A stretch of 64,000 bases of DNA from Epiperipatus broadwayi. Lineage: Eukaryota; Onychophora; Udeonychophora; Euonychophora; Peripatidae. Made by a program: the position numbers and the translations under genes. The DNA is taken from contig JAQFVV010012476.1 in assembly GCA_028023455.1 (NCBI GenBank), forward strand, positions 3,081,820-3,145,819, given 5' to 3'. Within the stretch, counting starts at the first letter, position 1; each line of letters begins with the position of its first letter. Shown piece after piece: positions 26,136 to 36,560 of this stretch. Below the pieces are notes generated by a model. It ran no database searches. It saw nothing but the letters and a program-made list of their open reading frames with translations, and had not been told where the DNA came from.

Positions 26136-27879
26136 GGTTTTACTTCATAGATATAAGTTGGGCAAAGTATTTTAGTTATTCTGCTAAATCATCTTCTTCC
26201 ATTTGTAAGTATAATTTATAAGTTAGATTATTAAATTGTAGCAGGACATTCTATTCAAGTTACCTCATAATAATTAACTGTTGGTTGATTATTATTTACC
26301 TGAATGTAAGTTTAAATTTTCACTTTATTTAATGATTGCATTATAACTAAATCCTACAGACATAATATTATTTATTATATTATTATAAGTTTACGGTATA
26401 GATTTATTGAATCTGGAAATGACATTAGATGTTTCATGAGTTGATGTTGAATTTAGTATAATTTCCTCAATACATTCATTATATCAAATTGAAATATAAG
26501 GTATGATTAGGTTTTTAAAAACCGTATCTATGATATGCTATTGAAGAAAGTCGATGGAATTATAATTTATTTATTTTATTTGTTTATTTATGTCTTTAAT
26601 TATAACATTAGAATTAATTACTTATTATTCATAAATTTGTAAATAAACGTTGATTTATAATTAAACTTACTGTGCCGTTGCTATTTGTCATTCGTAAAAT
26701 CAGAAATCATAAACCTTGGATAGAGCATACATTGAAGTACATACTATCGTCAACATGATATAAGAGTTTAGTGATATTTTGAGAAAACATTTGGATGCTT
26801 TTCGTCTTTGGTAGTTTATGATGTGTAAGGTACAATAAAATCCCATTTACCTTTTCCATCATTTTAGCTTTGCGTAGTTGATTCTAGTATACAATATAAA
26901 TTGATTATTAAACCTGTAAACAGATTTACCAGATAATGACATGATTGAATATATTTACTTAACGTTTTTAAATTGTCATTTGTCAGTATAATAAGAGTCT
27001 CAGTGATATAGTAAACTATAAAAAAAGAACCCAAGTATTTATGTTTATTTATTGCAAAGCTTTACCTGGACTAGCATTTGTATTAAAAATCATATAGATG
27101 GTTTAAAATTTCATAATCTTATGTAGTTCCACAAATTATGCCATCTTGTACATGGTCGGCCATCGGGTCTCATACAATGAAAATCGCAAATTAAGGTTTG
27201 AAAGATAATAACATTACATACTTATAATTTGTTTAATGTATTTTATCATACTACTATGATAGGTCTTCGCGGTACACCCTGGCTGTGATCAAATTAAATC
27301 ATAAAAAGTTTATGTTATATCATTGGTTTGGTCTGTGGTAAGTTGCTCCAGATGTTGGTTGTGGTCTTTGGTGCATAATATAAATAGCATGATATGCTTT
27401 TGGTTACAGCTCTTAATAGCTGACAATGTGCAGCGGGAATTGATCGGTGATCGAGGTTACAATTATTAGCGCACTTATGTTTTGGTGATATTATGTAGTT
27501 GGGACAACAATCGAACGGTTACAATATATATAAATGTAATAATGCTCAAGACTAATTAGGTTTGTAAGTAATCATTAAAAACCAGTCAACACTTAGACAA
27601 ACCCACTATATATATAAATAAATGTTTAAATCACTCTCCCAAATGTTATGTTTTTTCAACAACGCCCTCTATGGATAAATATAAAGTATGAATTTCAAAT
27701 AGCATTGCTGAAAAATGTATAAGTTTTGAGTTATACTGTTTGAAGTTTAGACTTTATATTTATTCACAGAGGGTATTGCTGGAAAAAAAAAACATAACAT
27801 TTGAGAGGGTGTGATTTGAACATTTTGTATTTCATTTTTGGTATGCTATATGCACTGAGATGTTTTCTTATATATATAT

Positions 27880-30087
27880 TGTAACGAGCATAGACGTTCG
27901 TTACATTGTTGTTGTTTTTTTAATTTATTAAACATGAAAGTAAATTAAAAAGTTCGCATTTAAAAATTTTCTTTAAGAATTAAAAATTGAAATTAAATAT
28001 CATCTTAAACTCTTATATATTAAATCACACAGATAATGAAAAATTATTAAAATAAAACTTTATTAAAGAAAAAGTATTTTAAAACTAAATTTTAAAAAGA
28101 TTTGGAGATGAAATTATATCTTTAAATTTATCTTTAAATATATTTTTGATTTGGAAAACAGGTTAATTAATCAGAAATGGAAATGATTGTTAATTAGTTA
28201 AATGTAAACCAGCCTTCGGCATTTAAATGTAAAAACACCGGTCAGATAGGAAAACAATAGAAACTGTTAGCAAATAAGAAGAAATCCCTATGGAATCGGA
28301 CCGCAGCGAAAGGACCATCGCATCGGTGACGTAATGTAAATTCAATCCTTCACATTAATATAAAAGGAAAATTTGGAAATTATTAATCAGTGACTGGAAA
28401 TTGATTATTGCGATGTGACTATATGTAGTAGTACGGAGTTGGAGGAATTGACAGACGCACGGTCAATTCTTTCAGCTGTTAAAGAAAGGAGAAATGAACT
28501 ATCATTTCCTACATTGAGAACCAATTAAAAAAAAAACAAAAACCTCTGAATGAATAAATAAAACAACGGCTAAATGGATACCAATCTTAGGACGGCGTGG
28601 GAATTCACGTTCATGACAAATGACAGATAAAGATGAACTGTTTAAAACCGTAAGAACTTTATAAATAATGAACATTAAAGTAAAATTTTCCATATTTAAA
28701 TGATTGCAATATTATCCTATCTGACCAACTTAATTTATTAATAATGTTATTTGATGTATTTTTTATTTATTTATTTAAAATCATTTCCATTTATTTAATT
28801 TTGTTCTTTAAGTTTTATTATGATTTCTGTTTTCCGTTAAGTTAAATTATATAAATGTTAAACTTAAGTCGGGCGTGAATGGCTGTATAGATTTGTAAAG
28901 TTATATTAGGGGAGGGTAATCTTAGGTTATTTGTTTCGTTGTTAAATTGGGTCAATGGATTGGATATATTGATGTAGTTAGTAGATGTAGTCGGAGATTC
29001 GCTACTGGCAGAATCGTTTATATATACGCCGCACTCTCCCGTTTTGCCTATGAAAGGAATTATAAGACGCAGAGCGCAGTTCCTTTCTATGGAGTTTTTT
29101 TTTATTGTTCTTCTCGTTAGATAGAAGTAATATTCCTATCTGATGAAGGTCAATATCTTCTCTTAATCTTTTTGGTACTGCCGTATTCCGTATTACATTG
29201 AATACATCGATGTATCAGATGAATTGATGCCAGTTTGACTGCGAATTTTAGCCTAAGGTTAAATAGGGATAGAATATTTTATTTTCAAATGCAAATCTAT
29301 GTAATCTATTCATGCTCGACCCTAAATAAAAATGCATTAAATTTAAGTTGTTTATAGACGCTTGCATGGATTGTTTATCGGTTAACTATATTTGCGTTTT
29401 CATATTTGATCAAAATATATAGACATTCGATAAATAATGATACCTTACGGTGAGTATCTAAAATGTATTTATTCGGATGTCTTTTAAGTCATTGGTGACA
29501 ATGCAAGTATCTTATGGTGAATACTACTGGGTTACTTATAAATTTCCCTCTGCAATTGCCAGTATCAATGATTTTATATTTTGAGCGTTTATGTTTACTT
29601 TGAAATGTTTTTAACCGTGTAATCTATGTAACCGATCTATAGCAACATATTAAAACAAGCTTTTATAATCCCATCTGTGCGAACTTAATTAAAATGTAAA
29701 CTTATAATATAATAGAAATTAAAATGTAAATTAAAATCTAAGGTAAAGTTAAAAATAATGTTAAATGTTAAAATGTAAAACTAATACTAAAATAGTTTTA
29801 AATCTTATATATATGTGCATAAATAAATGTTTGTATGTTAATTACTGGCAGTGGCTTATTTTATTCTTTTTTTTTATATATACTCTTAGATTATCTTATT
29901 AAATCTCTGCTATTCCACTGAGCTAGTGACATGGGCTAACGACCGGAATCAAAATCAAAAAAAAATAAAAAAATTTTTTTTTTTTGACTGACGTATCTGC
30001 CTACTTTATAAATTTTTCTAGGTTCAAATGCCTAGATGGCGCCCCGTAGTGCAGTTTACGTTAAGTCTCATTCTCCGTATCGTTACA
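27880..30087. mobile_element. LTR-like or TIR-bounded 2.2-kb unit
   Basis: Starts TGTAACGAGC (27880) and ends GTATCGTTACA (30087). TG...CA ends with an 8-bp inverted repeat (TGTAACGA/TCGTTACA) are the form of an LTR. Both flanks are (AT)n, so the apparent ATAT duplication is uninformative. Internal features include a TATA box (28359-28367) followed by a ~40-codon open frame ending TLRTN-stop at ~28528, and a second promoter-like stretch ~28960-29130. A solo LTR this long would be unusual; a short non-autonomous LTR or TIR element is the alternative. No gag or pol recognised. Confidence 0.45.
28359..28367 (+). promoter_or_regulatory. TATA box
   Basis: TATAAAAGG, a near-consensus core promoter element, ~30 bases upstream of a short open frame (SSTELEELTDARSI and onward). 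Inferred to drive transcription of the LTR-like unit. Confidence 0.4.
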
Positions 30088-30537
30088 ATATATATATATA
30101 AACATTACCAATGATTAATATTATGTAATACATTAAGAATAATATTCAGACTACTGGTTTATTAAATAAATGAAATAATCTGAATCCTGAATCTAAAGCA
30201 TAAGTCAAAACTAAATGCATAAATATCATAATGCTAATTCACACTATCTAGAGAGATTTATTATTTTTTGAGCAGCAATCTTTGATAAAAAAAATCAATC
30301 AATCTCTACTGGATATATATTTCTGATACAAATAAAGCCATTAGAATCCTGGAAACAAATCTTTTTTTTTTCAATGCGTATTCTATTAAATTAAAATTAA
30401 TCCATCTAACAGTTTTGATTGCCCAGAAAACTTCCTCAAAACTACAAAACATATATAAATACATAAATATACAAATATTTAATCATCTAAACATGTAACA
30501 TTACTTCTACTTGTATTACTTTTTTTACATCTATCTT
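30088..30537. other. AT-rich non-coding stretch
   Basis: No gene; begins with an (AT)n run. Confidence 0.4.
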
Positions 30538-31525
30538 ATTCATCAACAATTATCAATCCACTGCAGGATGAATGTCTCTTCGAGTTCAATCCACTTTCTC
30601 TGATATTTAGCTTCTTTTGTCCACATCACCCCTGCACACTTTCTTATTTCATCTATCCATCTCACATGTAGTCTCCTTCTGTGTCTTTTACAATCTCTTG
30701 GAATCCAGTTTAAAATTTCAATTGTCCATCTATTATCATCTTTTCTAGCAATATGTCCAGCCCAACTCCACCTGTCTTCTAATTTTTTCAATGAGGTCAG
30801 TAACACATGTTTGTTTTCTTACCCATATATTGCATTTTCGATCTCTTTAGGTTACTCCCAACATGCATCCTCCATACTTCTTTGAGTGGTCTAAAGTCTC
30901 TGTATTGCTCTCCTACTAAGTGTTCAATTCTCAGATCCATAAATAAGTACTGGTAAAACACATTTATAAAACCCTTCCTTTTCAAACACATAGGCATATT
31001 TCCTTTTAACATCAACTTATTTCTACCAAAAGCACTCCAAACAAATTTAATTCTATGATTAATTTCATCCATTATGTTTCCATCTGTATTAATAATCTGA
31101 CTAAGGTATTTGTAGCTGTTAACTTTTTCTAGCTCATCATAATCAATCTTTATTTTCATATTTTGATAAAATCCACTAAACATATTAGTCCTACTTATAA
31201 CTCCTGCAACATTTCCTGCAGCTCTAAAGCATTATTTGCAAAAACAACTACAATGTCTGCAAAATCTAAATGACTTAAATAATCTCCATTTACTTTCACT
31301 CTTTTAGCTTCCCATTTTGATCCACAAAATATTTTTTGAAGCACTACTGTAAAAGTTTTTGAAGATATGGAGTCACCTTGTCTTACACCCTTCTCAATGT
31401 TGACTTTCCTATTATCATTATGTAATCTAATTGTTGCTGTTGAATTTTTATAAATATTCGTTAAAATATGACAATATCCTGGATCTATACCTTGATGATC
31501 CAATGCTTTAATCACTGAAGAAATG
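30538..31525 (-). pseudogene. RTE-type LINE, 5'-truncated copy (RTE2)
   Basis: Minus-strand homologue of the copy at 48705-50896, beginning at the residues [13 protein letters not shown] and ending WIDN-stop with TGATGA at the 3' end. RT motif B (GVRQGDSIS) is kept, but motif C reads FADI where FADD is expected, losing a catalytic Asp. At ~31183-31195 two short deletions remove most of the segment between motifs C and D. A frameshift near 30800 separates the last ~85 residues. The 5' truncation point (~31525) abuts an AT palindrome. Dead by several criteria. Confidence 0.9.
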
Positions 31526-31527
31526 TA

Positions 31528-31702
31528 ATATCTTATTACCTATATATATATATATACTTGCTATAGGTATATTGAAGGTGGTTTTATTTTTGTATTATAT
31601 ATAATAAAATAATATATGTAAGTGTAGTATAAATGAATAATATATATATATATAAGGTATGTATGCATTTATATATATATATATATATAGGTAATAAGAT
31701 AT
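31528..31702. repeat. AT-rich inverted repeat
   Basis: Arms 'atatcttattacctatata' (from 31528) and its reverse complement (ending ~31702) continue into (TA)n, with ~115 bp between. It adjoins the truncated 5' end of the RTE copy. Confidence 0.65.
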
Positions 31703-31734
31703 ATGTATAAAATGAGTCATTTATAGTTAGGTAT

Positions 31735-31960
31735 AATAGTGTATGTTTATATGATTAAGTATTTAACAAGGCAAAACTCTCTCCATACAGTAATGCCACC
31801 CTGTTCCAATCAGAGTAATCAATGGATGCCAGAAGGCTTGTGCATAAAATCCGTATCCAATGCCTACTCATCCAATATCCCCAGACTAGTTTCTGGCTTG
31901 TGGTCATCATCAGTGAAGAGCCTTGGATCTGAGTGCACTGCATCTAGATCTTAGGATCTA
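31735..31960 (-). repeat. Family B hammerhead repeat, copy B3
   Basis: In the minus-strand sense: an upstream 'agatccaaggctcttca' leader, the ribozyme (31878-31919), 'attggatgagtaggcattgg', 'gcacaagccttctggcatcc', and 3' 'cattactgtatggagagag' then 'ttttgcct'. The best-preserved family B copy for the ribozyme. Confidence 0.75.
31878..31919 (-). ncRNA. Type I hammerhead ribozyme (B3)
   Basis: In the minus-strand sense: stem I 5' strand TCTTCA; core CTGATGA (31907-31913); stem II TGAC-cacaa-GCCA with one A-C mismatch; GAA; stem III ACTAGT (self-complementary, so best formed between two molecules); cleavage triplet GUC; stem I 3' strand TGGGGA. Stem I pairs over six positions with two G-U wobbles. 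All invariant core bases (C3 U4 G5 A6, G8 A9, G12 A13 A14, A15.1, U16.1, C17) are present. Known type I hammerheads in Penelope-like elements and retrozymes have such minimal stem III. Activity is not shown. Confidence 0.75.
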
Positions 31961-32158
31961 ATTCAACCCTCCAGCAACCACCTTTTATCTCCACTTAACT
32001 ACAAAACTATGAAATTGAAAACACAATAATATTTTTAATGTAAGCTCAATAGTTTATATAGTCATATGGGTCTGAACTCAATTCAGTACCCATACATTTT
32101 GGTGGCTTTGGCTCTTTAACAACCATAGCCATCACCATTCTATTAGGCATGATTGGTG
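31961..32158. other. Spacer between two family B repeats
   Basis: No feature seen. Confidence 0.4.
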
Positions 32159-32455
32159 TTAAACCACTAAACCTCATATGATCACTATCTCATACTAGCA
32201 CATAATTGTTATTAAACAAGTCAAAACTCTCTCCATACAGTAGTGCCACCATGTGCCAATCAGAGTAATCAATGAATGTCAGAAGGCTTGTGCATAAAAT
32301 CCCTATCCAATGCCTACTCATCCAATATCCCCAGACTAGTTTCTGGCTTGTGCCATCATCACAGGATGGCACTACTGTATGGAGAGAGTTTTGTCTTGTT
32401 TAATAACAATTATGTGCTAGTATGAGATAATGATCATATGATGTTTAGTGATTAA
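32159..32455 (-). repeat. Family B palindromic copy B4
   Basis: About 90-bp inverted arms (32159-32250 and 32364-32455), from 'ttaaaccactaaac' outward to 'ccatacagtagtgcca' inward, enclose a 113-bp centre. In the minus-strand sense the centre carries the 3' half of the hammerhead: TGATGA, stem II TGGC-acaa-GCCA (perfect), GAAACTAGTC and TGGGGA. The right arm begins within the core, so C3 and the stem I 5' strand are missing. The sharp junction suggests a template switch or fold-back during reverse transcription. Confidence 0.75.
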
Positions 32456-32700
32456 GTATTTGTATATTTATGCATTTATATATGTTTTGTAATTCTGAGG
32501 AAGATTTCTGGGCAATCAAAACTGTCAGATGAATTAATTTAATAAAATAAGTATTGAAAAAGTAAAAAGAATGGTGGATGCATTTGATTTTTTATAATTT
32601 TTATCATTGCATAAAGAACGATAAGTTGATAATATACTTCTTGGAAACTAATTGATACTCCATCAAACATAAAAAAATTCTATTTGATGTTTTCCTGCAG
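32456..32700. other. AT-rich spacer
   Basis: No feature seen. Confidence 0.4.
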
Positions 32701-34872
32701 GTTTATGTTGGTGATATTTTAGTTGTATTTATATAGTGGACTATTTCCATCATCTAATATAATTATTGAATGTCTTTAGAAAAAATTAACTTTATTTAAA
32801 TATTCTAAATACATTCAACTATTAGTAGTAACACTCAGGTTAGTATATATACTACAATTTGAGAGGTATTATTCTCCTCTCTTCTTCAGGTAATGCTAAC
32901 CTGAACTGTGATAGTACTAGAAAGGAAATCTCACCTGAATTCTTAGAATCTTGAATATTGCATTTAAGATAAGGTCTTAACCAACAGCCTTCCTGATAAA
33001 GGCAGCAGTCAATAGAAACTTCATATGCATATCTATGAGGTTTCTCCTAATTTCTCCACTTTTTTTTCCTAAGAGCAATGTTAATTAGTGGTTTCCATAC
33101 AATCATGTGAACAGCTTCATTAAATTTTCTTCTTTGTACCTTTTCTTCTTTACCTAATATTTTTATATTTTTCCCATTTTAACTGATGTTCATTGATACA
33201 TACATGATCTTTTTTAGGCACATCTGTTTTCTCTCTTCTAATCATTGGATTGTGTTATTGCAATCACTTTTAAATGAGGCAACTGATCTCACTAGTATAC
33301 ATTTTCTCACATTCACCTGGTATTTTATAGATGCAGTTTTTGATTTTCAGCATTTCAAGTTTAGGCTTTGTAGATGTTAGAATTTCTCATAGTGTGATAT
33401 GGCTCTGCTGTTCTGATGTTATACTGATTGCAGATTTTCTTTAATTTGTCTTCTATTTTTGGTATGTGTGGATACTCTACTATACCAATAACTGTATTTT
33501 TGGGGGTTCTTTTTATTGTGTATTTAGGGTTTTTTTGATAATAACTAATGGATAAGCATTTTTTATAAGAGTTAGTTTTATATAGATCTTTTTTCTTCCA
33601 AATCACTAGTTTCCCAACAAACTTCTTTTGTTATGTTCCAAAATGGCAGTCTATCATCATGTTTTGTGTTATATGGTAAGTATTTTCTTGAGAATGTGGG
33701 TTTTTTGTAAACTGGAGTTTTGATTTTTCCATGAGGGAGTCTTGTTACAAGAACTTCTAAGAATGCTAATTTTTGTTCTTGTTCTGATTCTATTGTGAAA
33801 TTTATTTGAAGGGGATATGTGGTTGATGTGTCTCTAGAATGTTTGTATCACTGCATCACCATGTGCCCATACAATAAATGTTTCATCAATATAGCAAGAC
33901 TAAACTTTAGATGGCTATAGAATGGTCTTTATGGCTGTGGTTTCAAGTACTTTCATATAAATATTGCTAATTAAGGATGACAATGGTGATCCCATAGCCA
34001 TTCCTTGATTTTGTTGGAAGAATTCTGTGTTGCATTGAAAGTAGGTTGTTAAAATGCAGAATGTTAATAGTTCCAATATACCATCAATAGAAAGAATTGT
34101 TCTTGTTTGTAAGCTATTATCACCATTTAATCTTTTTTTATAATAAACAATGCTTCTTCATTTGGTACACTTGTGAATAAACTTTCCACTTCAAAGCTTA
34201 CTAGTATGTCAGTTCTTTCAATTTTCATATTCTTGATTAATTCTACAAAACTGTCTAGAATTTTTGTCAAAGGACTGTGTCTTGTATGCCAAAGAACTAA
34301 TAACTTTGAGAAGAAATTTTGCCAAATTTTGGCAAAATGAATTTTTTGAACAATGTGTCTTAATGAAATATGATTTTTATGAATTTTAGGTAAACCATAA
34401 GAATGAGGAATTTTGCTGAAATATGATGTCAGTTTATTTTTATCTGAATCACTGAAGTATCTGCAATGCTTTCTGAGTAAAGCTTGTACCTTTGATTCTA
34501 TCCTTGGTATCAGATTTTGTGCCATTTTTCTGTGTTGGCCTGCTGTGAAGTGTTCTAATTTGTTGTCATAATCAATTGTATCCACTACAATGGTTCCATA
34601 GCCTTCTTTTACAGATAGAGTCATTATAGATTTATCCACTTTGAAAGATTTAATTGTTTTCCTCTGATTGTAGAATATGTTTGACTTCAATTTCTGTTGT
34701 CAAGTGGGTTTTTATTCTCCAGTGTAATTCCACTGCTTCTTCTAAAGGCAATATTTGAGTGACATCCTCAGTGGCTAACACCATATCTAACAAAATGATA
34801 TTAGATGGTGTTATGGCAATATTTAATTCTTTTTAAATAACTTTCTGCTCAAGATTCTTAGTCAATTGACAT
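32701..34872 (-). mobile_element. Penelope-like element, copy PLE1
   Basis: Minus-strand copy with decayed RT and GIY-YIG coding (separate entry) and a 3' region ending near 32701. The 3' region (32701-33060) is the inverted counterpart of 36050-36402, including 'acctgaagaagagaggag' and the shared 'ttctaaagacatt'. PLE1 and PLE2 meet head to head at ~34873-34876, forming a 3.7-kb inverted structure. Confidence 0.85.
33182..34850 (-). pseudogene. Penelope-type reverse transcriptase with GIY-YIG endonuclease (decayed)
   Basis: N-terminal segment near 34810-34700 reads LNIAITPSN and LLDMVLATEDVTQ. The best open part (34127-34690) contains YGLPKIHKN, LSVKEGYGTIVVDT and motif A as VSFEVESLFTSVP. 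PLE enzymes usually have FDVVSLFT, so the catalytic Asp is Glu here. Motif B is MAMGSPLSS (~34000). Motif C at 33882-33893 is YIDE for the usual Y(V/I)DD, followed by a WAHG that matches the PLE 'WPHG'. The C-terminal GIY-YIG part at ~33277-33337 reads CIYKIPGECEKMYTSE. Multiple stops and frameshifts. Non-functional, but the family assignment is firm. Confidence 0.85.
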
Positions 34873-34876
34873 AGAG

Positions 34877-36010
34877 AAGTTTATTCACAAGTGTACCATG
34901 TGAAGAAGCATTGTCTATTGTAAGGAAAAGAGTTAATAGTGATAATAGCTTACAAACCAGAACAATTCCTATTATTAGTATAATGAAACTATTAATATTC
35001 TACATTTCAACAAACTACTTTCAATATAACACATATTTTTTCCAACAAAATAAAAGAATGGCTATGGACTCACCAATTGTCACCCCTGATTAGCAATATT
35101 TACATGGAAAACCTAACACCATAGCCATAAAGATATTCCCTATCGATCTACAGTTTAGCTTCAATATGTTAATGACACATTTGTTGTATGACCACATGGT
35201 AGAGCATTACTACAAACTTTCTGGAAACACAACAACAACATATCTCCTTCAATTAAATTCTCAATAGAATCAGAACAAGAACAAAAATTGGCATTCTTAG
35301 ATATTCTTGTGACAAGACTCTTTCATGGAAAAATCAAAATTTCAGTTTACAGAAAATCCACATATACAGAAAAATACTTAGCATATATATCCAATCACAC
35401 ACAAAAAAACCATGGAGTTATACTATCACTATGAAACAGTGCAAAAGAAGTTTGTTCAGAAACCAGTGATTTGGTAAAAGAAATGATCTATATAGAACAA
35501 ACTCTTATAAAAAATGATTATCCATCAGGTGGTATTAAGAAAACCTTAAATAGGTAACAAAAACAACCATCAAAATAAAAATAAAATTATTACTACTTTA
35601 ATGTATCCATACATACCAAAAAATAGCAGACAAATTAAGAAAATCTGCATTCAGGATAACATTAGAACAGTTTTTCAGAGCCAAGCCACACTATGAAGAA
35701 TTCTAACATATTCAAAGCCTAAACTTGCAATACTGAAAAGCAAAAATTGCATCTATGGAATACCATGTGAATGTGGAGAAATGTATACTGGTGAGATCAG
35801 TTGCCCCATTGAAAAGTGATTACAAGAACACAATCTGATGATTAGAAGAGAGAAAACAGATCTTTAAGGTAGAAGACCATCTATGTATCAATGAACATCA
35901 TTCAATGGGAAAAACACAAAAATATTGGATAAAGAAGAAAAGGTACAAAGAAGAAAATTTAACGAAGCTCATCACATGACAATGGTCAACAACCTCATAA
36001 AATTAAACTA
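34877..36010 (+). pseudogene. Penelope-type RT and GIY-YIG endonuclease, truncated
   Basis: Starts just after RT motif A. Recognisable pieces: FFQQNKRMAMDSPI (motif B, Gly changed to Asp), YVNDTFVV (motif C at 35165-35176, first Asp changed to Asn) followed by PHG, and the GIY-YIG segment CIYGIPCECGEMYTGEI at ~35748-35800, better preserved than in PLE1. Stops and frameshifts occur throughout. It lacks the N-terminal third, so it cannot encode an active enzyme. Confidence 0.8.
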
Positions 36011-36130
36011 GTGTGACTATATATAATGTATGGAAACAACTAATCAACTTTGCCTTTAGGAAAAAGTGAAGAAATCAGGAGGAACCTCATAGATAAACAT
36101 ATGAAATGTTTACTGACTGTTGTCTTTGGC

Positions 36131-36210
36131 AGGATGGCTCAGTTGGTTATAGTGTCACCTCAAAATATAATATTCAAGAATCTAGAAGTTCCAGGTTTGA
36201 TTCCCTTCCT
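36131..36210 (+). repeat. tRNA-like module in the PLE2 3' region
   Basis: A-box-like 'atggctcagttggttatag' (from ~36134) and B-box-like 'ccaggtttgattccc' (~36191-36205) give pol III promoter spacing. The inverted PLE1 copy has the corresponding, more decayed segment (~32925-33000), so the module was present in the ancestral element and is not a later insertion. Confidence 0.55.
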
Positions 36211-36465
36211 AGCACTGCCAATGGTCAAGCCAATAACACCTGAAGAAGAGAGGAGAATAATATCTGTAGAAACATTGTGCAAATATTTGAACGTATTTGG
36301 AATATTTAAATAAAATTACATTTTTCTAAAGACATTTAATATTTAGAATGACAGAAGTAGTCCAATATATAAATACAATTTCTATATAAACTTCACCAAA
36401 ATGTTTACTTTGATATTAAAATTACTTTCAAGCTTTAATATCACATTGAATGTTGTGATGGGAGA

Positions 36466-36560
36466 TCATCACAGCCGCCTTGCAAGCAAGTAGTTGGTTG
36501 CAGACGGTTGCGGGTTCGCGTCCCAGCCGATGCTATGACATATGAAAAAAAAAAAGAATT
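36466..36560 (+). repeat. tRNA-like SINE
   Basis: Starts about 'cagccgccttgcaagcaag'; it carries an A-box-like 'gcaagtagttggttgc', a strong B-box 'gggttcgcgtccc', and a short A-run (~36545-36554). Tail short, no target duplication identified. A pol III-driven retroposon is the likely origin. Confidence 0.6.

Larger units (their letters stand above)
24748..27879. other. AT-rich non-coding stretch (intron-like or intergenic)
   Basis: No coding region seen. Holds a two-unit tandem repeat (25401-25512) and a four-unit spaced repeat (25951-26135), listed separately. Otherwise featureless. Confidence 0.4.
34877..36402 (+). mobile_element. Penelope-like element, 5'-truncated copy PLE2
   Basis: Begins abruptly at 'gaagtttattcacaagtg' within RT motif A and runs through a decayed coding region to a 3' region that mirrors that of PLE1. 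Because it starts 5 bases from the 5' end of PLE1, the pair forms a head-to-head inverted repeat. Partial inverted copies are a known habit of Penelope elements. Confidence 0.85.

Noticed and set aside
29139-29165. CTGATGA near 29139 as a ribozyme core
   Set aside because: Followed by 'aggtcaatatcttctc', with no hairpin or GAA; isolated within the LTR-like unit.
27871-30098. Target duplication around the LTR-like unit
   Set aside because: Both flanks are (AT)n, so the matching ATAT is expected by chance.
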